A stretch of 64,000 bases of DNA. It comes from Lucifuga dentata. Lineage: Eukaryota > Chordata > Actinopteri > Ophidiiformes > Bythitidae. Under the pieces are notes generated by a model. It made no database searches and had not been told where the DNA came from. It was given only the letters and a program-made list of their open reading frames with translations. Shown in pieces: positions 52,550-64,000 of the stretch. Position 1 is the first letter of the stretch, and every line of letters begins with the position of its first letter. Location: NCBI GenBank assembly GCA_014773175.1, contig VXCM01000288.1:1-64000 (forward strand), given 5' to 3'. The translations under genes were made by a program, and so were the position numbers.

Positions 52550-52705
52550 TGGAACAGCGTTTGGATCATGTGACACGAAACATCTCCACTGGAACTTGTA
52601 GTGAGAGTGCATTGAAATTCTTAGAAACAGCATGCAGGTCATGTGACACGAACATTTCTACTAGAACCAACTTGCTCTTCTTTGGGACAGCATGTGGACT
52701 GCTGG
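52550..52705. repeat. Diverged tandem repeat, period about 73 bp
   Basis: TCATGTGACACGAA recurs at 52566 and 52639, each followed by related CAT..CTAC/CCAC..GAAC words. A word of the type ACAGCATG.GG recurs three times (about 52556, 52627, 52687). Two to three partial units. Function unknown. Confidence 0.6.
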
Positions 52706-53489
52706 GCATAAAATGCTTCCATTTATACAACATTTTCCGTAACATATAACAAAACTGATTAAACAATTTGACTCAGTGCACTCACTTACTCTCACCACGT
52801 CTGTATCCTACCCTCTTCACCTTTCCTTTCCTATTCCTCTCTCATTTATGCTCTTCACCTCCTCAGTCTTAACTTCATTTTCACCAGAGGTCTTAGGGAG
52901 TCACTTTGCTGTCAGCATTAACATCATCGTTCAACTTCCTCAAGGTCAGACCTTTCCTCATGACAGAAAGAAACTATTAAATAATAACTCCATCCCTTTA
53001 AAATAAAATGTCTCCTGAAACACTGGTCACTATTGTTGAATTTTAGTGATAGATTGTTTAATTTAGTGTGATATTGTTTAAAATTTGGGATTTATTTTTT
53101 ATTTTGAAATTATTTCTTGGTGGACTAAAAAGCGTGTTTTTGCAAATTGTTTGGGATTGACAGTTTGTTTGAAATTGATAATTCTGTGCTTGGCACATGT
53201 TTTTGGTAATGATGCCTCAAACGGCAGCGTTTCTAAAATAACATTGGATTAAACTGACAGGACAGTCTAAATGTGCACATCCCTGTGTTTTTGGTGATAG
53301 CTTTAAAATGTCAAAAGGTTTTTGATAATACAATTAAACATGACAGATGTGTTTTTGTAATATTTTTTGGCAGGATTGTTGAAGAAAATATTGTGTTTAA
53401 TGGAAGGAGTCTTTTNTTTTTTTTTTTTTTTCATTTTTATGCAGAGTAGTTTTATCCAAGAGCCAAGAGGCAGGGTTGCTTTGTCCAGG

Positions 53490-53490
53490 C

Positions 53491-53553
<63 letters not shown>
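53490..53553. repeat. GA dinucleotide microsatellite
   Basis: A long GA tract with one AAAG interruption, just after a poly-T tract with an embedded N (53416). Confidence 0.95.
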
Positions 53554-53556
<3 letters not shown>

Positions 53557-55670
53557 ACAGAGAGCTGTAGCTATCTGCTGAAATATTCATGTTAGTGCCA
53601 GCAGCTTTTCCATTCCCCACTCAGCAGGGGGCTGCTGTTTGACATCCAGCTCGCTCTCCCTTTCTCTCTCTCTTTGCTTGCCCCTCCCTTCATCCCTCTG
53701 TCTCTCTTAACTAGTAAGGTTAGCAGATAGAGTAGAAGCTCACCCAGAAATGGATGTCCTCTATCTGTCTTTGTCTCTCTCTCTATTTGCGTCACCCTCT
53801 CGACTATGCCTCTTTTGCTTGGTCCCTGTCTGTAAGTCGGTACTGTGATACTGGGAAGGATAACACAGATGGACAGAGAGAGACAGAGAACACACGCACA
53901 CACACACACATGGAGAGAAAGAGAGGAATAAACACGCAAAGATGAACAGTAAGAAGAGAGAGAGGGGTTGAGAGAGACCTGCTTGGACTGAATTCTGGGT
54001 AGCAGAATCAGAAAATGGCTCCTGATTGTAAACCTGGCAAAGTGGTAGCAGAGTGTTTGGCTCAACTTGGCTATTTCCCAACTCCCTCACCTGACACTCA
54101 TGATGCTTCAGCCTGGGGTAGTTAGACAATAATAACAGAACAAATGGAAGCCAATAAATATTAGCAGACAAGGAGTTTTTCAACATCGATTCAATTAAAC
54201 ACTGATTAAATTAGCAATCTAATTAGCTTTTCGATTTCATGTGTGCGATTATATTTAGATTCAATAATAATTATTCAGCCTCAGCTTGTTCTTTATGCAC
54301 ATCATTACTGTACATTTGTCTAAAAAGTGGATGTTTTAAGCCACAGTGTTGAAAATTCCTTAGAGATAGGCATATAAATGTATTCCAGTAATAATCAGAT
54401 TTGATCTGCGTAGCTGTGTATAACTCATATTTTTGGCAGCAGACACAAATAAATAAAACCTTGGGTTGCCAGGATTTTGTCATCAAACAGTTGTAGAGAA
54501 CAGTGGATTCAATGTTTCTAATATATCCCTTTTAAAAAAAGATCTCCTAACGTTGATTTTAATAGAATTGCATCATCCAGGAAATATGGAATGGGAAGAA
54601 AATAGTTTCCAAATAAATTTGTGAAATTATTCATATGGTTACATGATAAGAAGACAAACAAATTATTGGATATTTGTCTCTTTTGGGCTGTAGTGTACAG
54701 TGAAGAGGATATGAGCAGATATTTTTTCAGTTATAATCTCAGTTTCATCTCCAAGGCTTCATCAGAAATTAAATGAGATATGACACCTTCCTCACCACTA
54801 ACCCTGTAAGGGAAAACTCAGCATTACTTTCAGGCTATAATGGCTTTTAATAAATGAAGTCGTATATGTAGCCCTACTCTTCTTGCTGACACATGGATAG
54901 TCTACCATTAAAATGATTATCGCAATTACAGTAAATATTTATCCATCTCAAACCATTTGCCGTAGAGGGCTGAGAGTCTTCAAGGAAAGGATTCTGAGCA
55001 GATAATGAGATTTTTGATTTGCTGCACAAAGATGGAGTGTGTTGCTTGGTTTATAAAATGTATCAACAGGCATGAAAAACTATTTTTGTTACTTGGACAA
55101 TTTTACTTTCAACTAAAATCACTGGAATCCATGACTGGTCATACTTCTGACCTCTGAATTTTGAGTGTGGAGCTTTCAAAGAGTGAGGGAGGCAGCAAAC
55201 TTCACCCGACTCATATCTCTACAAGCTCTGGACCTCAGAAAGCTTCTCAGAGGAGGAAATCAGTTCCTATGGGGATCAAAATTGTCAACATGATGCATAT
55301 TAGATCCTATGTTTTTGCATAAGAGTAATAGCAGTTTATCTATTTTAGTATCATCTTTCTGAGATGTGTGTTAAGTATACACCTGACCTGTCTTGTTGCA
55401 GGTAGATATTTGCCTTGCAACTCTCAGCCTACACTTACACTACAGCTCTTGGTGTCCAATCCCAATCCAGTTGCTTATATACAATTTTCTGATCATCTCT
55501 TTACATCTTCTTATTAATTGGCCCATGTCCAGTTTAGACCTGTAACAACCTGCATGTGCAAACAAGGGCTTAGTTTCCAAGATGTCGCAAATCAGACAAA
55601 TATACTTATACAAGCTAGTGATTTCTAAAGCATCTTTAAATGTCTATAATACTCTAATGTCTTTCTAAGG

Positions 55671-55694
55671 AGGAGGAGGAGGAGGAGGAGGAGG
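55671..55694. repeat. GGA trinucleotide microsatellite
   Basis: Eight AGG/GGA units. The complementary CTC type lies at about 59321-59346. Confidence 0.95.
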
Positions 55695-56950
55695 ATTACT
55701 TTCACTTGCTGCAGCATGAACATGGTGTCAATAATTTATCTCTACTTTGGTGCACAAGGATTGATTGATTTGATCAGAGGTCATTGATTATTATCATCAC
55801 TGATTCTCTATCCTGTTCCCAGAGAACCACAGAACTGCACATTTTCCATCTGTCCCTCCTCTTCCCACACTTGATTAGCTAAATCATGTTATGATGTGCA
55901 AATGAATGTGGCCAAAAACAGATCTGAGAATATTGAATTCTATGTGCTATTTCTTACATGTTCACAACATATAATATATCCAAAATGTGCCTCATGTGAA
56001 CTAAAAAAAATTGGATTGCTTGTACCTGGTGGTAAAAATGTACTTAATATAATTTAAAAAGATATTATCTATATTTCTAACAGCAAACAACTAGGAGACA
56101 AATTATTACAGTGATGTTGCTTGGTGTTCACTGTGCTCTATCTGGAAATTGGACCAAAAATTTTTTATATTCACACATACACCCACATGCAAAATGACTT
56201 CTGATCATTGCAGCACAATCTGTTTTTGTTGCTGTGTTGGTCTTGAATACATCAGTTTGAATAAAGATCAACATTGCTCATTACCTTTTACATTAATACT
56301 GAACAAAAATACACAAAGGAATAAATATGTGCAGATGTGATGCAGAACGATTCTCGGTTGAAACAGTTACTACAAATGCACTAATTCAGTGTCAATAGGA
56401 ATTGTAAAACAAAGGAGGAACTGATTAAAATCCGGTATAAATTGGTGAAAATTGTTTTGTGAGCTTTGAGGCATATCATGTATCATAACTGTTTTATTAT
56501 TAGTTTCCTTATTCTTTAGCAGGCCAGCTCCAGAGTACATTCTGCTGTTGACCCCTCTCTGAGCTGCTTGTTGATGAGCTCCAGTTAAAGCAGATTTTCC
56601 TCACAGTGATAATTAAAGTACCCCACCACAACTCAGTGTTTGGAAATGTGTGTTACAGTGTGTGCGTATGTGTATGTGTGTGTGTGTGAGCCTGGTTAGT
56701 TTTCCATCTGCAGATATGGCTATCATCATACAGTTCCAAGTGCTCGCCCCAGGCCAAGATAAGGACCAATAGTGAACTGATAATACTACAGCTAAAAATG
56801 TCTGTGCACGTGGGTGTTTCTGTAAAAAAGTGTGTGCAGGAATGTGTGTCTGTGCTGTATGTATGTTATATGTATGTTCTGAGCTAAAGTGTGTGTGCCT
56901 TGTGCATTCATATAGACAACATGACTGTGAAGGAGCTGTTTCTGTGCTCA

Positions 56951-56954
<4 letters not shown>

Positions 56955-57001
<47 letters not shown>

Positions 57002-57277
57002 AATGGTCTGTTTAGTGTTTCATGGTGGTAAATCGTTCATTCTGTCTCATCTCACACACTGCCAGGCAGCAGAGTCTGTGCTACCCTGATAACACACACA
57101 AACACACACAGACACAGACACACACACAAAATCACACATACAAGTTTTACTCACATACATTTTAAACACTCTCACATGCACACACGGAGGCCACAGACAC
57201 CCACTCACCCATATCTCTCTCTCTTTCTCTCTTTCTCTCTTTCTCTCTCTCTCCCTCTCTCTGTCTCTCTCTCTCTC
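56955..57277. repeat. GT and CT microsatellite cluster
   Basis: GT at about 56955-57000, CA-rich sequence near 57090-57130 and an interrupted CT tract at about 57211-57277. Confidence 0.95.
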
Positions 57278-60200
57278 ACACACACACACACACTCTCTGT
57301 CTGTAACATATCATAAAAAGTTCTGAAACCAACCAAACACCTTGAGAAGCTGCATGAACCACTTATATTTTTAATATTTTGAATTGAATGAGAATTATAA
57401 CTTTTTTTTTTTTTAATTAGCATTTCTCTGTGAAAAACTATCAACCCAGATTACATAGAGTGGTAACATGGATGCTTTTGGATGATTGAGTGGCTTCAAA
57501 GTGTCACAAATAAGGCTCAGAGTTCTCTTGTTCAAAAGTAAAGCTCAGCTGTGAGCATTAATCACACACAAACTCAAAACCTGTATCAACATTAAGTTGC
57601 AGAAGATTTTTAACAATGCTGAAAATTGATAGAACTGTGTGCATTTACACATACGGTATTATGCTTTACAGGTATCTCTCTGGCTCTCCTGACAGGTTTT
57701 GTTGCACCTGCAAGGGTGGGACAATGAAAACCTTTAAAGGACCATGCTGGTGATCGTGCATGTTTGAGCCTAATATATTCAATTTTCATACACGTAATGC
57801 TACTGACAATCATTTCCCAAAGCATACTACTGGAACAGTGAATTTATTTATTTTTTCCTACCTTCCAGACCGCCATTGGCTTCAGTTTAATCTGATATGC
57901 TATTAAAATGAACTTGTTGATACTTGAAATGTTCTTGGGATAATCCATCATCACAAAAAAGATGTGTATTCAGGTTTTTTTTGTTTTGTTTTGTTTTTTT
58001 TGAAGTTATGTAATTTTAGCGTTTAAGCGCAATAAAAAATATGAATATAGTCCCAAAGAAGACCTGTGTTTATGAAAAATTTAAACAACCATGACTTCAT
58101 AAGGCTGCGTAACTATTAGCAGGCAAAACATCGATTTTTAAGGTGGATGTACCGCTTGAATATTTGATTTTGAAAGATTAAGAGATTTTGCAAAATATCA
58201 GTAAAGCTGAAATATGGTTTTGTCCTTTGGAAAATTACTGTCAGTAACATAGCATGTATGAAAATTTAATATATTAGGCTCAAACATGCACAATCACCTG
58301 TATGGTCCTTTAACATCCTAGATGGGAAGCAGATGGAGCTTGATGACCAGCAAACCTCCAGCAGATTCTGAGCAGCTTCCACTTAGAAAAGGTCAAACCA
58401 GCAACTAACTAGCTAAAAGGTGTAGCTGTGTGGATGCCATTCCAAAACATTTGAATTTAGCCACATTAGCATTAAGCTGTAATATGGCATAGCTGATTTA
58501 ACTCTGCCTGCCCAAAACATTGCTTACATTTTCCACAACTAAACTAAAAGTCCACAGCACAATGATAAAAACATCAGTTCGTTTTACCTTTTCTGCCTGA
58601 GGAAAACAGTAAAGAATTGATAGGAGCAGAGGTGCAAAAGGAAAGAAAGTGGGCTGATAATGGGGGTAGAAAGGAGTATAGAATGAAGCGGAGAATATGA
58701 GGCATGAAAGAAAGAAAGTGCAGGAGTGGAGAGAGCAGAGTAGGAGAAATAGGGGAGAAACAGATAAGAGAAGAGGAGAGATGGATGGATTGGATAAGAG
58801 CAGAGGAGATGGAGGAGAGGGCCTGGATTCTAGGAGGAGAAAATGGAAACAGGAGCAGATGAGAGCAGGAAAGATAGCTGAGTGGAGGAGAAAGAGGGAG
58901 CAATCAATCATTCTAGCATGGAGGTTATTAAGCTATTGAACTTATATACAGTAGTAATAGACGGCAATGAACCATGTGTATGTGTGAAAGTCCATGCGTG
59001 TGTGTGTGTGTGTGTGTGTGNGGGGTAATATTGCTGGCTTTTAATGGTAATTTCAGCCTGTCAGTCTTCTAAAGGCCATCGCTGTGGGCCATCAGCCAGC
59101 CACACACACTGCAAATGTCACCATCATCACAGTAGGCTGTGCGTGTGTATGTGTGTGTGCGTGCGTGTATGTGTGTTGCGAAAAAGTGTATGTGTCAGTG
59201 CATTCATGTTGAAATTACTCTCCTGCTTTACTGCTCAATCAGTTTCTGTCTGTCTCTTGAGTTTTTCTGCGCGTCTCTCACGGGCAGATATTCGTTCTCT
59301 CTTTCCCTTTGTTCTTCACTTTCTCCTCCTCCTCCTCCTCCTCCTCACTCCATATTGACAAGTCAGGCTGTAAATATTTACATGTACCGAAACCCCATCG
59401 ATCGATCTCTGTCCATTTCTGTCTCACTCTGACAGAGATCAGTTATGTTCCCGTCTCTCTCTCTCTCTCTGTAATTGCTTCTTTTTTCCAGCAGTTGTTC
59501 ATTATTTATGTCATCTCTGTCTCAAAGCAATGTTAACATTTCTTTTAAGCAACTGACAGGCAACAATGTCTGTCATGTGAAGAAAATGTTTTAGCTAAAC
59601 CATTGATAATGCATGGTAACATGGTGGTCAAAGGAAACTTTGGAATTTTCTCTTGAAAAATATAGCTGATTTCAGGTATTTTTGGAAACCTGTAGTTCAA
59701 TGAGTGCTGTCAGACCTAAGATTCAAAACTGAATTATTACTTTTCCTAGAGCTATGCAGAGTAGAAAGTTCCTTGCTGGCATTCACACTGCTTCAAGTAC
59801 CTTATTAGAAGCTTTGAAACCTCGCCATTGCAATCTAAACATATTTTTAAAATGGCAGTTATCTGGAAGCCCATGTCTGATGTATCAGCCATGTTCGGTC
59901 TGCAAGCTCTGCCCAGCAATAGTTCTGATAACAAAACGAGTCCTGTTTCCTTGGTGTGAAATGAAGGAAAGATCCTGAACTCCTGAGAAAAGATCCTGAT
60001 GTGATGATGTGCTTCGCTAAGCTTAGCTTGTTCGACAGAGCACAATATTAAATATTATGATGCAGCATTTCTCATCCATTGTGTGTTCTTCAGGCTGTTG
60101 GATTGTGTAGAAACACGTTAATGACCTGAACACTGTTATTGTGACTCTCATCATATATGCTGCGTTTCTGGAGTAAACAATTCTTTTTATTCATTCAGCA

Positions 60201-61391
60201 AGTACTCATTAATGTGAACTACTTTTTTTCCCTGCAAACCATCATGTTTGCTGAGCTGTGATATATTTGAAAACTAAATAACGAAGAAGCTTCAAGTGTT
60301 TTATTACCATCTGACTTACTGGCACACATTCTGTTGTGTGATTACAACAGTTTGCCAACAAGGTGAAAAATTGGATCACAGACACTGACAACTGTTTGTG
60401 AAAATTACACTTTATCTTACAAAGTAGTCATGAGAGAGTCATGGCGTTGAAAAGCTAAATGCATGTGGTATGAGGCGTGCTGGTTTAATGCCTCACTATG
60501 GACTTAGAGAGCTTCCAACTGACTGAATAGGAATTAGACTCCATTCAACACCAAGGCAAAAGAGGGCCCAGCGCTGTATTGTCCTCAGAGAGATCAATGA
60601 CATTCTTGTTCTTTGAGCACACAGTTAATCTGTCTGCCCTCCCATATGAAAATCTGTCTGATCTGAGCTGATTTAAATATAATATTACCCTTAGACAGCC
60701 AGGAAGATATTCATTGCTAAGGAAATAGGTCTTGGGGTATATTTTTTCTATTATATAGTTTAATTCAGAATTACAAGTCTATAGATATTTTACATATCTA
60801 ATGGGCTCATCTGAAGAATTTTGGAATTCAGACTGTCAAAGTTTCAATTTTCTGTTTATCAGGTTTGTCAGCAAGATGTTGGTTCAAGTTTATGATCATT
60901 TTAAGTAATGTTTGGTCCACCTCCCTTAACATACGTAATTGAAACCGTTTCTGTGTAAGTGTGTATGTGTGTGTGTTTCAGGGATGAACACTGTTGGTTG
61001 CTGTTTGAGCATCTGTTTAGGATGTGTATATATGTCAAAGAACAGACAGGATGGATGGATGGTTGGAAGACAGCATATAGAGGTGAACAAATGGGGCAGA
61101 GAAACTGAGAAAGAAAGAAAAAAGAAGGAAGAGGAGGAAGAAGAGAAGGGCTCTTCACAGCTGATGCTGCTCTGAGCCAGAGGGTTCCAGAAAAAAACAC
61201 ACATAGCCCTCACTACACACAAACAACACACACACACACACACACACTGGTCCATTCTTGACACAGATATGCACATGAACACACAAACACACAGGTGGGA
61301 CTTAGTAGTGCACTGTGCCAATCTGCCGTGCCCCTGGTCCCCTCTCAGGAGGCACACACAGGCATCTAGCCATGCCAAGACTGGCACAGGT

Positions 61392-61463
61392 CCCACACAC
61401 ACACACACACACACACACGCTACCCTGATAATGCAATGCCTGCAGCAACAATGCATCATGAGA

Positions 61464-61495
<32 letters not shown>
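61392..61495. repeat. CA and TG microsatellites in inverted arrangement
   Basis: A CA tract (61392-61418) followed 47 bp later by a TG tract (61465-61495). The pair could fold back as an imperfect hairpin. Other CA/TG tracts occur near 59000, 60960 and 61230. Confidence 0.9.
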
Positions 61496-61498
<3 letters not shown>

Positions 61499-64000
61499 CG
61501 TGTGTTTGCTTTTCTTCATTTCCATAGACCACAACATATAAATACTAAGGAACTGGGAACATATAAAAAGCACTGTGTTTTTGCATGTGTTCACATGTTT
61601 TGTTAGGGTGTGGTGTAAGCCTGAATTCAACTAAACATGATGGGATCCGATCCCTGAGCAGACCGGTCCTGTCAGAGAACTCTTTTATTTCCAAATAGAA
61701 ACAAAGAGCGTGAACGTATTATTGGAACATATTACATTTGTGTGCTATGTACAATATATGTCACTTAATTTTAGCACCATATGTTATTTGTTTTACATTA
61801 TGCTATGGGTTCTTTTTGGAACTAAACTTTGAAACTAAAATAGGAATTACTTTAGCTGGAACTACCTGGAGAGTAGAAACTGCACGGCTCACATTTCCAC
61901 CATGCTTCAAGTTCCATGAAGATTATGGAAATTAGAGCAAGTGACGTCAATAACCTAAACCTCGCTGTTGCTGTTTTGTTGTGTAAATAAAATGTGTGAT
62001 TAGGCTGAGAGAAGCTGGTGACCTTACATCTGACCAGTCAACGATGTTCTGTCATTTCGAGCTCAACATAGCAGTTCCAAAATAATCAGAGTACCAACCT
62101 TATCGGAGCTAAAAGATGGTTCATGATGATACCTTTTATTTCTTTTCTTTCATCTTTCTGTACAGTTTCACAAATGTTTGCGTCACTGTGTATGCATGTG
62201 CACAAGCATGAGAAAGAAGCAGGCTGGGAATTAAAATACAAATCTGTGTTTTTGTGATTTTGGCCTAAGGTCAGCTGCTTAACTTGCTGATATGGGTCTG
62301 TTTGAGCAACTTCAGACTGATGCAGAACACGAGTATGGAGTGTTGTGTTAAGATCACGGCATACTGATATTAATATATATAACACAAGAGTTTTGCTGAG
62401 AGACAGTGAAACCTTCTCTTTGCTAAACACTTTTAATGCCCTACTCTTTCATAAGAGAGTGGCCTAATAAGCACAGGCTACTTCATATTATTTTAGATTT
62501 ATCAACGTAAATGAAAGAACAAGGTCAGCAGTGAGCCGCTATAAAGTTTTAATTATTTGCTAAGTCAGTTCATTAGACTCTTTTATTCATGGCAGAAAAA
62601 CCTGTAATGAATCAGTCTCTGCTGAAAATTGACCTTGCTGCGAAGAAATAACATTGGCTGATAAAACTCTCAGTCTTTTGGAAACCAGAAGCAGCGGTTT
62701 GTTCCATACAGAAAAATGACTCAGCCAATGTACCACATGTATACCATAAGGCCACATGGTCAAATAATGATAAGGCTTGCTGCCCATATCATTTATGTTG
62801 TATTAATGCTGACCTGCAAAGATTATTGCAGATGAACAAAATCAAACTGCTACATTTCCAGTTCTTTGCTAACATGCGACACATATTGGATATGCGTTAT
62901 GAACGTGTGAACAGTTAAAAGAACCATATGAAACTGGATATTCTCAGATCCATGTTGGGCCACATTCATATGCAGAAATTAATCTGATATGTATGGGATG
63001 TCTGGAAATGTGACTCTCACCCAAACACACAGATCACAATTTCCTTGCAATTCCGATTCACACGTCATAACATGTGACATACTCTTCCCTCATATGAATG
63101 ACATAGCAGTGATTATAACTATTGATCTAGAAAGTAATAGCATTTATACTGTAATTATTTCTGACTCATTTGTGTTCATTACAATGTTTCATTACTCTCT
63201 TTTTTCAGAAACTAAACCCTAATTTGTGCCTCAGGTTGCTTTAGGTCATGGAAACAAATTTTCCTTTAGACTTTATGGGTTTATATAAATTTCTCCGCTT
63301 CTACTTCATCACACTTTGAAGAATGCTTCATCATTTCCTTCTCCAGGGACACTTCAACCTCTAAAGATATAGTTTGCTGATCCAACAAGGCAGATTTCCC
63401 ACTCAAATCTAATTTCTAAAACAAAAGCCATGAGTGCTGCTGCTCCTCTGTTCTGCTGTTCTGTTCATTCTCCCCGTGTTGCTAATGTCATTGTCACTGT
63501 CCTTTAGGCCAATTATTCAGGGGGTATTGTCTTAATAGACTACATGTTGTTTCAGCAATCAGTGCCGTTCTCTGTGTGATTGTGTGCGTGGAATCTTTGT
63601 GTGTAAGTGTGTGTATGATTCATTATCTGATGCGATAAGCATCTCTGCAGTGGAGCTCAGGGTGGAGGGGATAGCAGAGATGGAAAGATAAAATGGAAAG
63701 AAAGAAAGACCTGACTCCTGTCTTTCTGTCTTTTCAGGGGCTCAGTCTGGCTCTAATCAGGGAGATGCAGGGAGGCCTGCACTCAATTATTCACTCATTT
63801 GTTCATTAGTCAGCAAACAGAGAAGGCCACTGTAAGCCGTGTTCTCTGTATGCTGCTCACACATCTCTCTCTTCCTCTAGCTGTCCGTCTTTCACCCTGC
63901 CATCACGATTTCTCTTCCCCTTTCTTCAAGGTGCTCCCCAATATTTTTTAAATTTGTTTCCAAACTTTTGCACATACAACTGGATTGGGTATTACCTAAT

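Larger units (their letters stand above)
47838..64000. other. 16-kb gene-free interval at the right end
   Basis: No coding exon was identified on either strand; the long open frames here translate CA/TG, GA/CT and GGA microsatellites. In human 6q22 the gene beyond NCOA7 is HEY2, a developmental regulator with non-coding flanks. No HEY2 bHLH exon is in the window. The interval starts with a perfect CTCF core motif at 48425-48438. Confidence 0.5.

Noticed and set aside
53592..54186. Long overlapping minus-strand frames rich in Ser/Leu/Cys
   Set aside because: They translate CT-rich and CA-rich low-complexity sequence.
60926..61630. 234-codon minus-strand frame
   Set aside because: Dominated by translated CA/TG repeats (HTHTHT, CVCVCV) and poly-Ser from a GAA/GGA tract; no domain.

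Overview
This window is vertebrate nuclear DNA, almost certainly from a ray-finned fish (teleost). The genes are split into many small exons with GT/AG borders, the background is AT-rich, and CA/TG, GA/CT and homopolymer microsatellites are dense. It also carries teleost-type mobile repeats: a Tc1 transposon, tRNA-derived SINEs and the 'AAGTAAAAGTAC' repeat. There is no operon structure. Most long open frames in the window are chance translations of microsatellites or repeats. The real genes were built by reading exons and splice sites by eye, with every junction checked for frame.

Five protein-coding genes can be supported. On the minus strand, from high to low coordinates, these are a plasmolipin-like MARVEL gene (44.86-47.43 kb), ncoa7 (27.94-31.73 kb, C-terminal TLDc form), hint3 (23.03-25.33 kb) and trmt11 (8.05-19.57 kb, 13 exons, 466 aa). 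On the plus strand, between hint3 and trmt11, sits an abra-like (STARS/costars family) gene (20.55-21.09 kb). NCOA7-HINT3-TRMT11 is the same order and relative orientation as human 6q22. The added abra-like gene fits the sister region on human 8q23, where ABRA lies beside OXR1, the paralogue of NCOA7. It therefore looks like an ohnologue that mammals lost.

Layout: 1-8.0 kb is repeat-rich and has no convincing gene. 8.0-19.6 kb is trmt11. 19.57-20.1 kb is a head-to-head promoter interval with two perfect CArG boxes. 20.1-21.9 kb is the abra-like gene. 22.85-25.4 kb is hint3. 25.7-26.5 kb is a broken Tc1 element containing a 114-N gap. 27.2-31.85 kb is ncoa7, which has two alternative starts, one of them behind an interferon-response-like element. 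31.9-44.8 kb is gene-free. 44.8-47.9 kb is the plasmolipin-like gene. 47.9-64 kb is a gene-free stretch that starts with a perfect CTCF core motif.

The genes are unrelated in function (tRNA modification, nucleotide hydrolysis, stress and vesicle biology, actin/Rho/SRF signalling, membrane organisation); only ancestral synteny links them. I found no wholly new biological system. The points most worth following are the conserved short-isoform start of ncoa7 with its ISRE-like element, the CArG pair beside the abra ohnologue, the missing splice acceptor in the plasmolipin-like gene, and a recurrent assembly artefact (a single N flanked by identical 62-67 bp copies).
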